A stretch of DNA of 6,987 nt from Smithellaceae bacterium. Its GTDB lineage: Bacteria; Desulfobacterota; Syntrophia; Syntrophales; Smithellaceae. How positions within the stretch are numbered: the first letter of the stretch is position 1; each line of letters begins with the position of its first letter. The notes beneath the pieces are model-generated. The model made no database searches, was not told the DNA's origin, and saw nothing but the letters and a program-made list of their open reading frames with translations. Shown one piece after another: positions 1 to 5,470 of the stretch. The stretch lies in NCBI GenBank assembly GCA_028704195.1, contig JAQVLL010000105.1:1-6987 (forward strand), read 5' to 3'. A program made the translations under genes and the position numbers.

Positions 1-273
1 CTTGGTCTGGGATCAACCCAGTCTGCCTGCCGTGCCATGGTCGGACTGTTTTCTCCGGATACCAAGGCCGGAGAATTCTTCGGCCAGTGGAGTTTTACCA
101 GCCGCCTTTCAGCCATTTTCGGATTAATGGGTCTGGGGTTGCTGCAGGCTCTGTTTGGCCTGCAGGAGGCGGTGCTTGTCTGTTCGGCCTTTTTCCTGAT
201 AGCCATGGTCATCGTCTTCTTCGTGAACGAGGAGCGTGGCAGAAAAGTCGCTCTAGACCATGCTGGTGAATAG
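1..273 (+). CDS. UMF1-family MFS permease, C-terminal fragment (5' end outside window)
   Basis: Frame 1 is open from the first base to TAG at 271-273 and gives the last 90 residues of a membrane transporter. The opening motif GSTQSACRAMVGLFSP, followed by KAGEFFGQW, matches what I know of the UMF1/Atg22-like branch of the major facilitator superfamily, which has a GxxQSxSRxxxxxxxP loop followed by EFFG. Two hydrophobic helices follow, roughly residues 46-64 (SRLSAIFGLMGLGLLQALF) and 69-88 (up to IVFFV), consistent with the last two transmembrane segments. A short charged cytoplasmic tail (NEERGRK) ends the protein. The true start lies left of the window. The substrate cannot be told from this fragment; members of this branch are usually annotated only as MFS transporters. 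Confidence 0.85.
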   Translation, partial: LGLGSTQSACRAMVGLFSPDTKAGEFFGQWSFTSRLSAIFGLMGLGLLQALFGLQEAVLVCSAFFLIAMVIVFFVNEERGRKVALDHAGE

Positions 274-323
274 GCACAATGCCCTTCACTGGATGAGGAA
301 ATGCAGTGTTTCAGCGCCATTCC

Positions 324-350
324 GGGGAAAGATTCTTTCCTTCTGTAATT
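324..350 (+). terminator. Possible Rho-independent terminator after the MFS gene
   Basis: A 6-bp perfect stem, GGAAAG (326-331) and CTTTCC (335-340) with loop ATT, can be lengthened by two G-U pairs (324-325 with 341-342). It is followed by the T-rich run CTGTAATTTT. It lies 50 bases past the MFS stop and before the next gene. The stem is short and the T tract is interrupted, so the call is tentative. Confidence 0.4.
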
Positions 351-355
351 TTAAA

Positions 356-383
356 TTGACGGAAGTGTCGGAATCAGGGTAAT
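356..383 (+). promoter_or_regulatory. Weak sigma70-like promoter candidate for the small lipoprotein gene
   Basis: TTGACG (356-361, 5 of 6 to the consensus -35) lies 16 bp before GGTAAT (378-383, 4 of 6 to the -10). It sits just after the possible terminator and about 65 bp before the ATG at 453, which is a sensible place for a promoter. The score is modest and there is no experimental support. Confidence 0.3.
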
Positions 384-452
384 AAACAAAGTGTTTCAAA
401 TGTGCCGTTTACTGACCCTGTTGAAATAATTGAGGAAAAAGGAAGAAAGAGG

Positions 453-698
453 ATGCATCGAAGAATCAGCAGAATCTGTAGAAGTTTTTCCGGATTTATT
501 TTCCTGGGAGTTATTTTTCTTTTCATGCATTCCTGTGGTGACAGCGGTGACCAGGTGATTGATGAGGCCACCGGCAACCGTGCCCTCAAACAATATGAAA
601 TGACCAAAGATAAAATAAAAACAATCGAAGAGAAACAGCAGGAAAGGTATAAGGATATCCTGCCGGGCGCAGCCCGGGAAGAAAGACCGGATGAATAG
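453..698 (+). CDS. Small putative lipoprotein, unrecognised family
   Basis: The product is 81 residues. I chose the ATG at 453 rather than the in-frame ATG at 402 because an AAGGAAG ribosome site (439-445) lies 7 bases before it, and because starting there puts a normal export signal at the N-terminus: basic MHRRISRICR, then a hydrophobic stretch (residues 12-25, FSGFIFLGVIFLFM), then HSC with Cys28. That Cys is a plausible lipid-attachment site, but M-H-S-C is a poor lipobox (usually L-A/S-G/A-C). The mature part is hydrophilic and helical: VIDEATGNRALKQYE is followed by a charged, possibly coiled-coil stretch (KDKIKTIEEKQQERYKDI). I do not recognise the family and assign no function. The gene stands alone between the MFS gene and the crotonase gene, with gaps too large to imply an operon. 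Confidence 0.65.
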   Translation: MHRRISRICRSFSGFIFLGVIFLFMHSCGDSGDQVIDEATGNRALKQYEMTKDKIKTIEEKQQERYKDILPGAAREERPDE

Positions 699-755
699 AG
701 GAAAGGAAGCGATGCATCCCCAAATCAAGGTTTTTGGAAATGCGACCGGCACAAA

Positions 756-773
756 CAGGCAACCATTTGCCTG
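756..773 (+). terminator. Hairpin between small lipoprotein and crotonase genes
   Basis: A perfect 7-bp inverted repeat, CAGGCAA (756-762) and TTGCCTG (767-773), has loop CCAT. It lies 58 bases after the lipoprotein stop. The following sequence (AACACAATTTATC) lacks a clear T tract, so it may be a weak terminator, an mRNA 3'-end structure or part of the crotonase leader. Confidence 0.35.
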
Positions 774-830
774 AACACAATTTATCTAAAAACATTTGCA
801 GACAATTTATAAAAGAAAAGGAGCCAGGCA

Positions 831-1598
831 ATGAGTGATACCGTTTTAAAGGAATTGAAGGAAGGGGTTTTGTTATTGACATTGAACCGTCCAAACTCCA
901 AGAACTCTTTTAATCTGGAACAATGGACGGCATTTGCTGCGGAACTGGATGCGGCCAGGGAGAATGATGATGTTACCGTGGTTGTCATCACCGGCGCGGG
1001 CAATGATTTTTCTGCAGGCCAGGACCTGAAGGATTACGGAGTGTCCGGTGCGGCGCACAGTTACCAAATTACGGAAAAAGCGGTTGTTGATTTTGATAAA
1101 CCGCTGATTGCCGCGGCCAAAGGTGTCGCTGTAGGAGGAGGAGCTACCATTTTGTTTCACAGCGATGTGCTCTATGTCGGAGAAAGCCTGCGCATGCGTC
1201 TGCCCTTCAACAGTCTGGGCATGGCGCCTGAATTTGCGAGCAGTTATATGCTGCAGGTTCTCATCGGGCCGCAGCGGGCGGCAGAACTGCTTTTTACTAC
1301 GGAATGGATTGACGCCGACAAGGCCCTGGAAACGGGCATTGCTTCCCGCAAATTCAGGGATGATGAGCTTCTGCAAAAGGCCATGGAGAAGGCGGCGGAA
1401 ATCGCTCAACTGCCTTTAACCTCTCTTTTGGAAACGAAGCGGTGCCTCAAAACAGCTCACAAAGCGGGGATCGAAGCGGCCCTGAAAATTGAACGGGAGG
1501 CCATGGACCGGCTGGCCGGCGGGCCGGCAAGTATGGAAGCCATGATGGCATTCATGGAGAAGCGAAAACCAAATTTCCGCAATCTGAAGAAGAAATAG
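831..1598 (+). CDS. Crotonase-family enzyme, probably enoyl-CoA isomerase-type
   Basis: The 255-residue length is typical of a single-domain crotonase. The start is supported by AAGGAG (818-823) 7 bases before the ATG. The N-terminal core LLLTLNRPNSKNSFN (residues 15-27 region), the acyl-CoA/oxyanion loop SAGQD (61-65) and the second oxyanion element VGGGATILFHSD (101-112) define the family. The two catalytic glutamates of enoyl-CoA hydratase (rat Glu144 and Glu164) align with Thr106 and Phe126, so both appear to be absent. Instead LGMAPEFASS (129-138) carries Glu134, at the place where ECI2/Eci1-type delta3,delta2-enoyl-CoA isomerases have their single catalytic acid. The C-terminus FMEKRKPNF is common in this family. 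The likely role is double-bond shifting in beta-oxidation of unsaturated fatty acids or a related acyl-CoA route, in the cytoplasm. Hydratase activity is unlikely on this reading. No other fatty-acid gene is adjacent, so the pathway is not fixed by context. Confidence 0.85.
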   Translation: MSDTVLKELKEGVLLLTLNRPNSKNSFNLEQWTAFAAELDAARENDDVTVVVITGAGNDFSAGQDLKDYGVSGAAHSYQITEKAVVDFDKPLIAAAKGVAVGGGATILFHSDVLYVGESLRMRLPFNSLGMAPEFASSYMLQVLIGPQRAAELLFTTEWIDADKALETGIASRKFRDDELLQKAMEKAAEIAQLPLTSLLETKRCLKTAHKAGIEAALKIEREAMDRLAGGPASMEAMMAFMEKRKPNFRNLKKK

Positions 1599-1616
1599 CG
1601 GTGCAAATCATGCGGG

Positions 1617-1651
1617 GAATGGTGGGCAGGAATTTATCCTGCCCACCATTC
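1617..1651. terminator. Strong 15-bp perfect hairpin between convergent genes
   Basis: GAATGGTGGGCAGGA (1617-1631) is the exact reverse complement of 1637-1651, with loop ATTTA. It starts 19 bases after the crotonase stop and about 54 bases before the hydrolase stop on the other strand. The outer ATCATG (1607-1612) and CATGAT (1651-1656) could add further pairing. There is no T tract on either side, so it may stop transcription weakly or protect mRNA 3' ends of both convergent genes. Confidence 0.6.
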
Positions 1652-1685
1652 ATGATGGACGGCATCATTGACAAGGAAGCGGCAG

Positions 1686-1700
1686 CCTGTTTGAAACAGG
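1686..1700. terminator. Short perfect palindrome just past the hydrolase stop
   Basis: CCTGTTT (1686-1692) and AAACAGG (1694-1700) form a perfect dyad around one G. Read on the minus strand it begins 4 bases after the hydrolase TGA. No T tract follows. It is probably an mRNA 3'-end hairpin acting together with the larger hairpin at 1617-1651. Confidence 0.35.
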
Positions 1701-1704
1701 AATA

Positions 1705-2688
1705 TCACAACGGGCGCTCAACCTTACGGTTTCGGCTTTCCTGGGTTTGGTTGTCCCTTAGAAAATTCTTATATGCGTCAGCCGTTTCCTGCGGTTTTTC
1801 CAGCATGGGCAGATGGCCGCATTCTTTGAGAATCACTGATCGGGCGTTCTTTATTTTTTTCTCAAAAACCGGCACGGAAGAAACATGAATGACTCTGTCC
1901 GAATCCCCCCAAACAATCAGGGTCGGCGCCTTGATCATCCCCAGTTTGCTCTCTAACAGAAGAAAATCAGCTTCCAGGCTTTCCTTGAAAATCTTCTGGT
2001 TAAACACAGAGGCTTTTAACGCTTTTTCTGCCAGAACCTTTTTGATGAAAGAGGGGATGGGAAGCGGTTTGTAAAAGTTGAAGGCGAGCAATCGATCGTA
2101 ATCGTCCGCATTTTTGACGATCAGAGGATTGATGCCTGTTTCCATAAGCATGTGGAGTTCGCTTTTCACCGGAGATTTGACGCCTCCTGCATCAAAAAGC
2201 CCCAGGGTCTTGACCATTTCCGGATGTGTCGCGGCGAATGCACCGGCGATATTGCCGCCCATGGAGTTCCCGATGATATGAAAATCGGTCAGCTTCAGTT
2301 CCTGGGCGAGCACATTCAATTTTCCCACCTGGGCCATAATCGTATATTCCGCATTTTCGGGTTTGGAGCTATCGCCAAAGCCGGGAAGATCGGGAATGAT
2401 CACCCGATAGCCTGATGTGAAGTACTTTGCGAACCTGAGCCAGTTGTCTTTGTCGCCACCGAACCCGTGCAACATGATGATGGGTTCGCCGGTTCCCCCT
2501 TCGAAATAGACTATTTTAAAATCAGGGATGTTCACGGTTTTTATCGTCAGCCCGGCATCTTTGCGCATGCCGTCCATTGCTTTTTTGTAAAGATAGGACG
2601 GTGCAAAGAGGTAAATGAAAACGGCAAGTACAATTACTGCTGCGGCGATGGTCAGAAAAACGGTTTTCCCGGATAACTTTTTCATCAT
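1705..2688 (-). CDS. Membrane-anchored alpha/beta hydrolase (lipase/esterase-like)
   Basis: The product is 327 residues. A basic start (MMKKLSGK) precedes one transmembrane segment (about residues 9-29), so the catalytic domain probably sits in the periplasm, tethered to the inner membrane. The fold is shown by LHGFGGDKDNW (73-83, oxyanion loop), PDLPGFGDSS (99-108), the nucleophile elbow GNSMGG with Ser142, WGDSDRVIHVSS with Asp264 as the likely acid, and CGHLPMLEKP with His292, so the triad is complete. The layout resembles family V bacterial lipases (Moraxella/Psychrobacter type) and also meta-cleavage-product hydrolases. The signal anchor favours a lipase or esterase. The substrate is not determined. 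Two tandem ATGs (2688 and 2685) follow a strong ribosome site, and the second has the better spacing. The gene is followed by two hairpins and preceded by repeat copy A. Confidence 0.85.
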   Translation of the reverse strand: MMKKLSGKTVFLTIAAAVIVLAVFIYLFAPSYLYKKAMDGMRKDAGLTIKTVNIPDFKIVYFEGGTGEPIIMLHGFGGDKDNWLRFAKYFTSGYRVIIPDLPGFGDSSKPENAEYTIMAQVGKLNVLAQELKLTDFHIIGNSMGGNIAGAFAATHPEMVKTLGLFDAGGVKSPVKSELHMLMETGINPLIVKNADDYDRLLAFNFYKPLPIPSFIKKVLAEKALKASVFNQKIFKESLEADFLLLESKLGMIKAPTLIVWGDSDRVIHVSSVPVFEKKIKNARSVILKECGHLPMLEKPQETADAYKNFLRDNQTQESRNRKVERPL

Positions 2689-2689
2689 G

Positions 2690-2697
2690 CCTCCTCC
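2690..2697 (-). promoter_or_regulatory. Strong Shine-Dalgarno of the alpha/beta hydrolase
   Basis: Minus-strand GGAGGAGG lies directly before two in-frame ATGs. The first GGAGG is 4 bases from the ATG at 2688 and 7 bases from the ATG at 2685, so initiation at 2685 (one residue shorter) is at least as likely. Confidence 0.75.
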
Positions 2698-2703
2698 AAA
2701 TAA

Positions 2704-2879
2704 CCTGAAATTGAATCCCGCTCACGCGGGACGAGTGTTAATTCTCTGTAGCTTGCTGCAATATTAACGTTCATTTCATGCCTCAACAGCTTGCCGTAAG
2801 GTGGTTCATCAACGGCTTTCTTTTGTGAGCGAAGAATATGAATATTGCAATGATATGTCAACAAGATATTAACTGCATC
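2704..2879 (+). repeat. Intergenic repeat copy A
   Basis: This non-coding stretch between the hydrolase and the dihydrouridine synthase is a diverged direct copy of 5250-5413. It opens with CCTGAAATTG (2704-2713), then a 97-bp core (2714-2810) that I align by eye to 5281-5379 with about 15 mismatches and one 2-bp gap. A less clear tail (2837-2879, TATGAATATTG to ACTGCATC) matches 5383-5413. The core starts with the hairpin TCCCGC-TCAC-GCGGGA (2716-2731) and carries two GCTTGC-containing subunits (about 2750-2760 and 2786-2801). TGCAATATT (2757-2765) is also inverted at 2841-2849. No ORF or transposase is present. Such short structured elements are usually non-autonomous or REP-like, but the family was not recognised. 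Confidence 0.75.
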
Positions 2880-2914
2880 AACAGGAAGATCACCGGTACA
2901 AGTTTTCCGGTTCT

Positions 2915-3862
2915 TCAGACAAGTTCATCAAAAACCTTGTTGACGACGTCGATATACGTCTCACGGTGATGGGTTTTATTGATTCTCTTCCTTATTTTTT
3001 CGGCATTTTCAAAGAAACCGCCCATGTAAGTCCATATTTCTTTCATTTTATTGGTAATGTGGGCAGGACCCGACAAAATTTTTGAGTATTCATCGAATAA
3101 ACGATCATGAAAATCCCTGATGATTTCAATTCTTTCGTGGCGTGTTTTTTCCGTGTTGAATTTAATTTTTTCTGCAAGAAATGGGTTTCCGATCAGGCCC
3201 CTGCCGATCATCCAGCTTTTGATTTGTCGAAACCGCATGGAAAGCGTGTTGAAGTCTTCAATAGAATAAATGTCGCCGTTATAGACAACGCCGTGTTTCG
3301 AGAGACTGAGGCACCGCTCGAACATCTCGAGGTCAACATCGCCCCCGTACATTTGCACGGCCGTCCTCGGATGGATGATCAGTTCATTAAGATCAAACCG
3401 GTTGAACACGGGAATCAGGCGCAGTACCTCGTCAGAATATTTTAATCCTGTGCGGAGCTTGATCGATAATTTCGGCTTTAAAAGAGGCATTGTTTTTTCC
3501 AGAAAAGATTCAATCCTGTCCGGATAACAGAGCATGCCCGCCCCCCTGCCTTTCTTCACAACTATGCGGAACGGACATCCAAGATTCCAGTTTACCGTGC
3601 CGTATCCCATGTGATACAGCTTATTGGCGAGCGCGGTGAAATCATCCGGACTTGACGTCATGATCTGAGGTATCACGGGGATGCCCGTGTTTCGATCGGG
3701 ATCCAATTCATGAAGCTGAGCATTATCCGATTTCATTTTTTTCAACGGAGAGATAAAAGGCGCAACTGCAGCATCAACGCCCCTGAAATAAGAAGAAAAC
3801 AGGTTGCGGTATATCCTGTCAGTTATTCCCTGGAGTGGTGCTAGGTAAATCGTGGGGCTCAT
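2915..3862 (-). CDS. tRNA-dihydrouridine synthase (Dus family)
   Basis: The product is 315 residues. Dus enzymes use FMN and NADPH to reduce specific uridines in tRNA to dihydrouridine in the cytoplasm. The family signature is complete: APLQGITD near the N-terminus (8-15), NLGCP with catalytic Cys96 (93-97), KKGRGAGM (103-110), SIKLRTG with Lys135 (133-139), HPRT (164-167), NGDI (195-198) and MIGRGLIGNPFL (218-229), the last being the FMN-phosphate site. The frame is open upstream to an ATG at 4003, but I start at 3862 because MSPTIYLAPLQG is where Dus proteins normally begin and the extra 47 residues look like translated intergenic hairpins. The ribosome site there is weak (AGG, 6 bases). 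The subfamily and target uridine cannot be assigned with confidence. The gene is separated from the hydrolase by repeat copy A, so it is probably transcribed independently. Confidence 0.9.
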   Translation of the reverse strand: MSPTIYLAPLQGITDRIYRNLFSSYFRGVDAAVAPFISPLKKMKSDNAQLHELDPDRNTGIPVIPQIMTSSPDDFTALANKLYHMGYGTVNWNLGCPFRIVVKKGRGAGMLCYPDRIESFLEKTMPLLKPKLSIKLRTGLKYSDEVLRLIPVFNRFDLNELIIHPRTAVQMYGGDVDLEMFERCLSLSKHGVVYNGDIYSIEDFNTLSMRFRQIKSWMIGRGLIGNPFLAEKIKFNTEKTRHERIEIIRDFHDRLFDEYSKILSGPAHITNKMKEIWTYMGGFFENAEKIRKRINKTHHRETYIDVVNKVFDELV

Positions 3863-3935
3863 ATTAAACCTGTGATGCCAGCAATCATCGTTGCCGTAAT
3901 TTATTGATTTCTGTCTTTTGCCGGGAAGGTTCATC

Positions 3936-3985
3936 CGGATCCTCGTGGTTGATCCGGAGGGTTGTCCCGCCGCGAGCGGGTTTTT
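3936..3985. repeat. Pair of GC-rich hairpins upstream of the dihydrouridine synthase gene
   Basis: CCGGATC and GATCCGG (within about 3935-3957) form one 7-bp inverted repeat. CCCGC (3966-3970) and GCGGG (3976-3980), followed by TTTTT (3981-3985), form a second that would look like a terminator on the plus strand, although no plus-strand gene ends there. On the minus strand, CCCGCTCGCGGCGGGAC resembles the first 17 bases of the repeat core (CCCGCTCACGCGGGAC), so this may be a decayed relative of copies A and B. In either case it lies in the leader of the dihydrouridine synthase mRNA or in its promoter region. Confidence 0.4.
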
Positions 3986-4450
3986 ACCGTCAACTGCTAA
4001 CATATTACCATCTGAATCTCAAACCCAGGAGAAAGTCCATTGCAAATATATGATTGAGAAGAGAAGGGTATTTTGACATGTGCCGTAAATATCGACTCTA
4101 CATGACGACCGGTCCGGTGGCCGGCTTATTATCAACAGAGGATTGTTTTCATTCATGAATCATAAGAATCTATACAGGAGGACGCCTGGTAAAACAGAGG
4201 GATGAACCTGAAAAAATCTCCCGTATGTGTAAAATATTGAATATGCCTCTTTTTTATAATGCCCTTTATAATACGACTTTAGTAGTATTTACATGCCTGC
4301 TTTTTTTTGTTTAATTATGTTGTAGCTTCCAAAATGATTTGTGCTGACTTTATTTGTTTTTTACCCCTTTTCATCTAAAGGGTCCGAACAGAGTTTGTTT
4401 TAAAAGTTATCAGGCAGAGTTTTAATCCGATTTTCTTCAAACAAACAAAG

Positions 4451-4456
4451 AGGAGG
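4451..4456 (+). promoter_or_regulatory. Consensus Shine-Dalgarno of the SGNH hydrolase
   Basis: AGGAGG lies 7 bases before the ATG at 4464 and fixes that start. An overlapping ATG at 4460 is out of frame and too close to be used. Confidence 0.8.
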
Positions 4457-4463
4457 TAAATGC

Positions 4464-5189
4464 ATGAAGGGTACAAAATCAGGGAAGTATATCAAGCGTC
4501 TCATTATTGTTGCGGCCTTGCTCGTTGCAACCGGTTGTTCGCTCCTGAGCGTTCCGATCATTACCAATTCATCGCGCAATGATGTTGTGAATCTTGGGGA
4601 TTCCATTTACGCTCTTTCCGGCAAGATTCAGGACTATCTGCACAGCTGGTCCGGTCAGACTTTCCGCCGCTATGCGCTGTCCGGATCCATGGTAAGCCAT
4701 ATCTCCGACCAGTATGACGACGCAAGAGACGACAACCCAAATATCAATACCATATTCATGGATGCCGGTGGCAACGACATCCTGATCCCGGCGGTAGTGT
4801 TTGATCCTTACAACTGCAAGGTGGACTGGTGGGAATCGGGGCTTTCATCAAGATGCAAGGCCCTCATCGACGATGTTTACGTGGACACGGTGAACCTCCT
4901 CAACAGAATGGGCAGGGACGGGGTCGACAACATCATTTTCCTGGGATACTATAATATCAAGAACGGCCTTTTTGGGAGCACAAAATTGCTTCCGGCGGTA
5001 GCCTATGGTGATACGAAGCTCGCCCAGGCAATCCAGAACGCGACGGCTGCACCTAATTACCGTGTATTCATCGATCCGCGGCCGGTCATCGTCAACTCCG
5101 ATATTGTTTTTGACGGCATTCATCCCACTGATTCAGGGTCTCAAAAGTGTGCAACCCTGATCTGGGCTAAACTTCAGCCAAAACTCTAA
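4464..5189 (+). CDS. SGNH/GDSL-type hydrolase, putative lipoprotein
   Basis: The product is 241 residues. The N-terminus is a lipoprotein-like export signal: basic MKGTKSGKYIKR, a hydrophobic core (about 13-22) and ATGC with Cys25, followed by Ser. Because Ala rather than Leu is at -3, lipidation is likely but not certain. The four SGNH blocks are in order: NLGDSIY with nucleophile Ser47 (block I), ALSGSM with Gly74 (block II), AGGNDI with Gly103 and Asn104 (block III), and DGIHPTDSG with Asp217 and His220 (block V). The enzyme is therefore probably an active esterase, lipase or acyl-hydrolase on the periplasmic face of a membrane. The substrate is unknown. Cys118 and Cys131 flank a Trp-rich loop and could form a disulfide. 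The gene is followed by a good terminator and then repeat copy B, so it is probably monocistronic. Confidence 0.85.
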   Translation: MKGTKSGKYIKRLIIVAALLVATGCSLLSVPIITNSSRNDVVNLGDSIYALSGKIQDYLHSWSGQTFRRYALSGSMVSHISDQYDDARDDNPNINTIFMDAGGNDILIPAVVFDPYNCKVDWWESGLSSRCKALIDDVYVDTVNLLNRMGRDGVDNIIFLGYYNIKNGLFGSTKLLPAVAYGDTKLAQAIQNATAAPNYRVFIDPRPVIVNSDIVFDGIHPTDSGSQKCATLIWAKLQPKL

Positions 5190-5198
5190 CTGCTTCAG

Positions 5199-5237
5199 GG
5201 TCACGGAGAGATCTTATCCTCCGTGGCCTCTTTCCTT
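5199..5237 (+). terminator. Rho-independent terminator after the SGNH hydrolase
   Basis: GGTCACGGAG (5199-5208) pairs with CTCCGTGGCC (5219-5228) over 10 bp with one G-U pair. GAT (5210-5212) and ATC (5216-5218) extend the stem past a one-base bulge to a CTT loop. The T-rich tail TCTTTCCTT (5229-5237) follows. It starts 9 bases after the SGNH stop codon. Confidence 0.7.
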
Positions 5238-5249
5238 AAAATTGCATGT

Positions 5250-5413
5250 CCTGAAATTGACGGGTATGCAAGGCGCATTTAATCCCGCTCACGTGGGACG
5301 ATCGTTAATTCACCGTGGCTTGCTGCAATATCATAACGTTCACTTCATACCTTGACAGCTTGCTGCGAGGTGTTTAATCCTCTATGAAGATTGAGGTGAT
5401 AGTTTACTGCATC
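5250..5413 (+). repeat. Intergenic repeat copy B
   Basis: This is a direct copy of 2704-2879. It opens with the same CCTGAAATTG (5250-5259), then 21 bases missing from copy A (5260-5280), then the 99-bp core (5281-5379) and the tail (5383-5413). The core hairpin TCCCGC-TCAC-GTGGGA (5283-5298) differs from copy A by one base that turns a G-C pair into G-U in plus-strand RNA. The second subunit ACAGCTTGCTGCGAGGT (5355-5371) is closer to a palindrome than in copy A. It lies between the SGNH terminator and the LifO-like gene and includes a promoter-like pair (5352-5378). Confidence 0.75.
5352..5378 (+). promoter_or_regulatory. Promoter-like pair inside repeat copy B
   Basis: A perfect -35 TTGACA (5352-5357) and TTTAAT (5373-5378, 5 of 6 to the -10) are spaced 15 bp apart, which is shorter than the 16-18 bp optimum. 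It lies about 93 bp before the LifO-like start and after the SGNH terminator, so it is the best visible candidate for driving that gene. Copy A has TCAACA and TTCATC at the same places, so the signal is specific to copy B. Confidence 0.35.
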
Positions 5414-5470
5414 GTGTTTGCATACGGGAATGATCCGAAAGATAAAAGATTCAGTTGAAAAGGAGATGGC

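Larger units (their letters stand above)
3863..4463. other. 601-bp divergent intergenic region, no convincing gene
   Basis: This gap separates the divergent dihydrouridine synthase (-) and SGNH hydrolase (+) genes, so it should hold both promoters. I see the two GC-rich hairpins near 3935-3985, a perfect -35 hexamer TTGACA at 4073-4078 without a good -10, and the palindrome GACCGGTC near 4107-4114. From about 4220 to 4440 it becomes AT-rich with long T runs. In that part there are two TATAAT hexamers (4255-4260 and 4267-4272), both lacking a matching -35; an imperfect dyad AATACGAC-TTTA-GTAGTATT (4270-4289); and a 6-bp stem CCCTTT-TCATCT-AAAGGG (4365-4382). No long ORF with family resemblance is present on either strand. 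Confidence 0.6.

Noticed and set aside
402..452. Upstream in-frame ATG for the small lipoprotein gene (17 extra residues).
   Set aside because: It has no ribosome site, and the extension (MPFTDPVEIIEEKGRKR) would bury the export signal. The ATG at 453 has a good site and a normal signal.
873..1409. Long opposite-strand open frame inside the crotonase gene.
   Set aside because: It is an antisense shadow: the plus strand encodes a complete crotonase with all motifs, and the opposite frame has no family resemblance or ribosome site.
3863..4003. N-terminal extension of the dihydrouridine synthase to an ATG at 4003.
   Set aside because: Dus proteins start just before the APLQG motif. The extension translates hairpin DNA and has no good ribosome site at 4003.
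4078..4158. Possible 26-codon ORF (ATG at 4078) in the intergenic region.
   Set aside because: The ribosome site is weakly spaced, there is no recognisable family, and the composition is like the surrounding non-coding DNA.
4202..4240. Possible 12-codon leader peptide (MNLKKSPVCVKY) preceded by AGAGGG.
   Set aside because: It is too short and has no repeated regulatory codons or attenuator fold next to it, and the purine-rich run touches the ATG.
4237..4260. TTGAAT...TATAAT promoter-like pair.
   Set aside because: The spacer is only 12 bp, too short for sigma70. The TATAAT is probably chance in AT-rich DNA.
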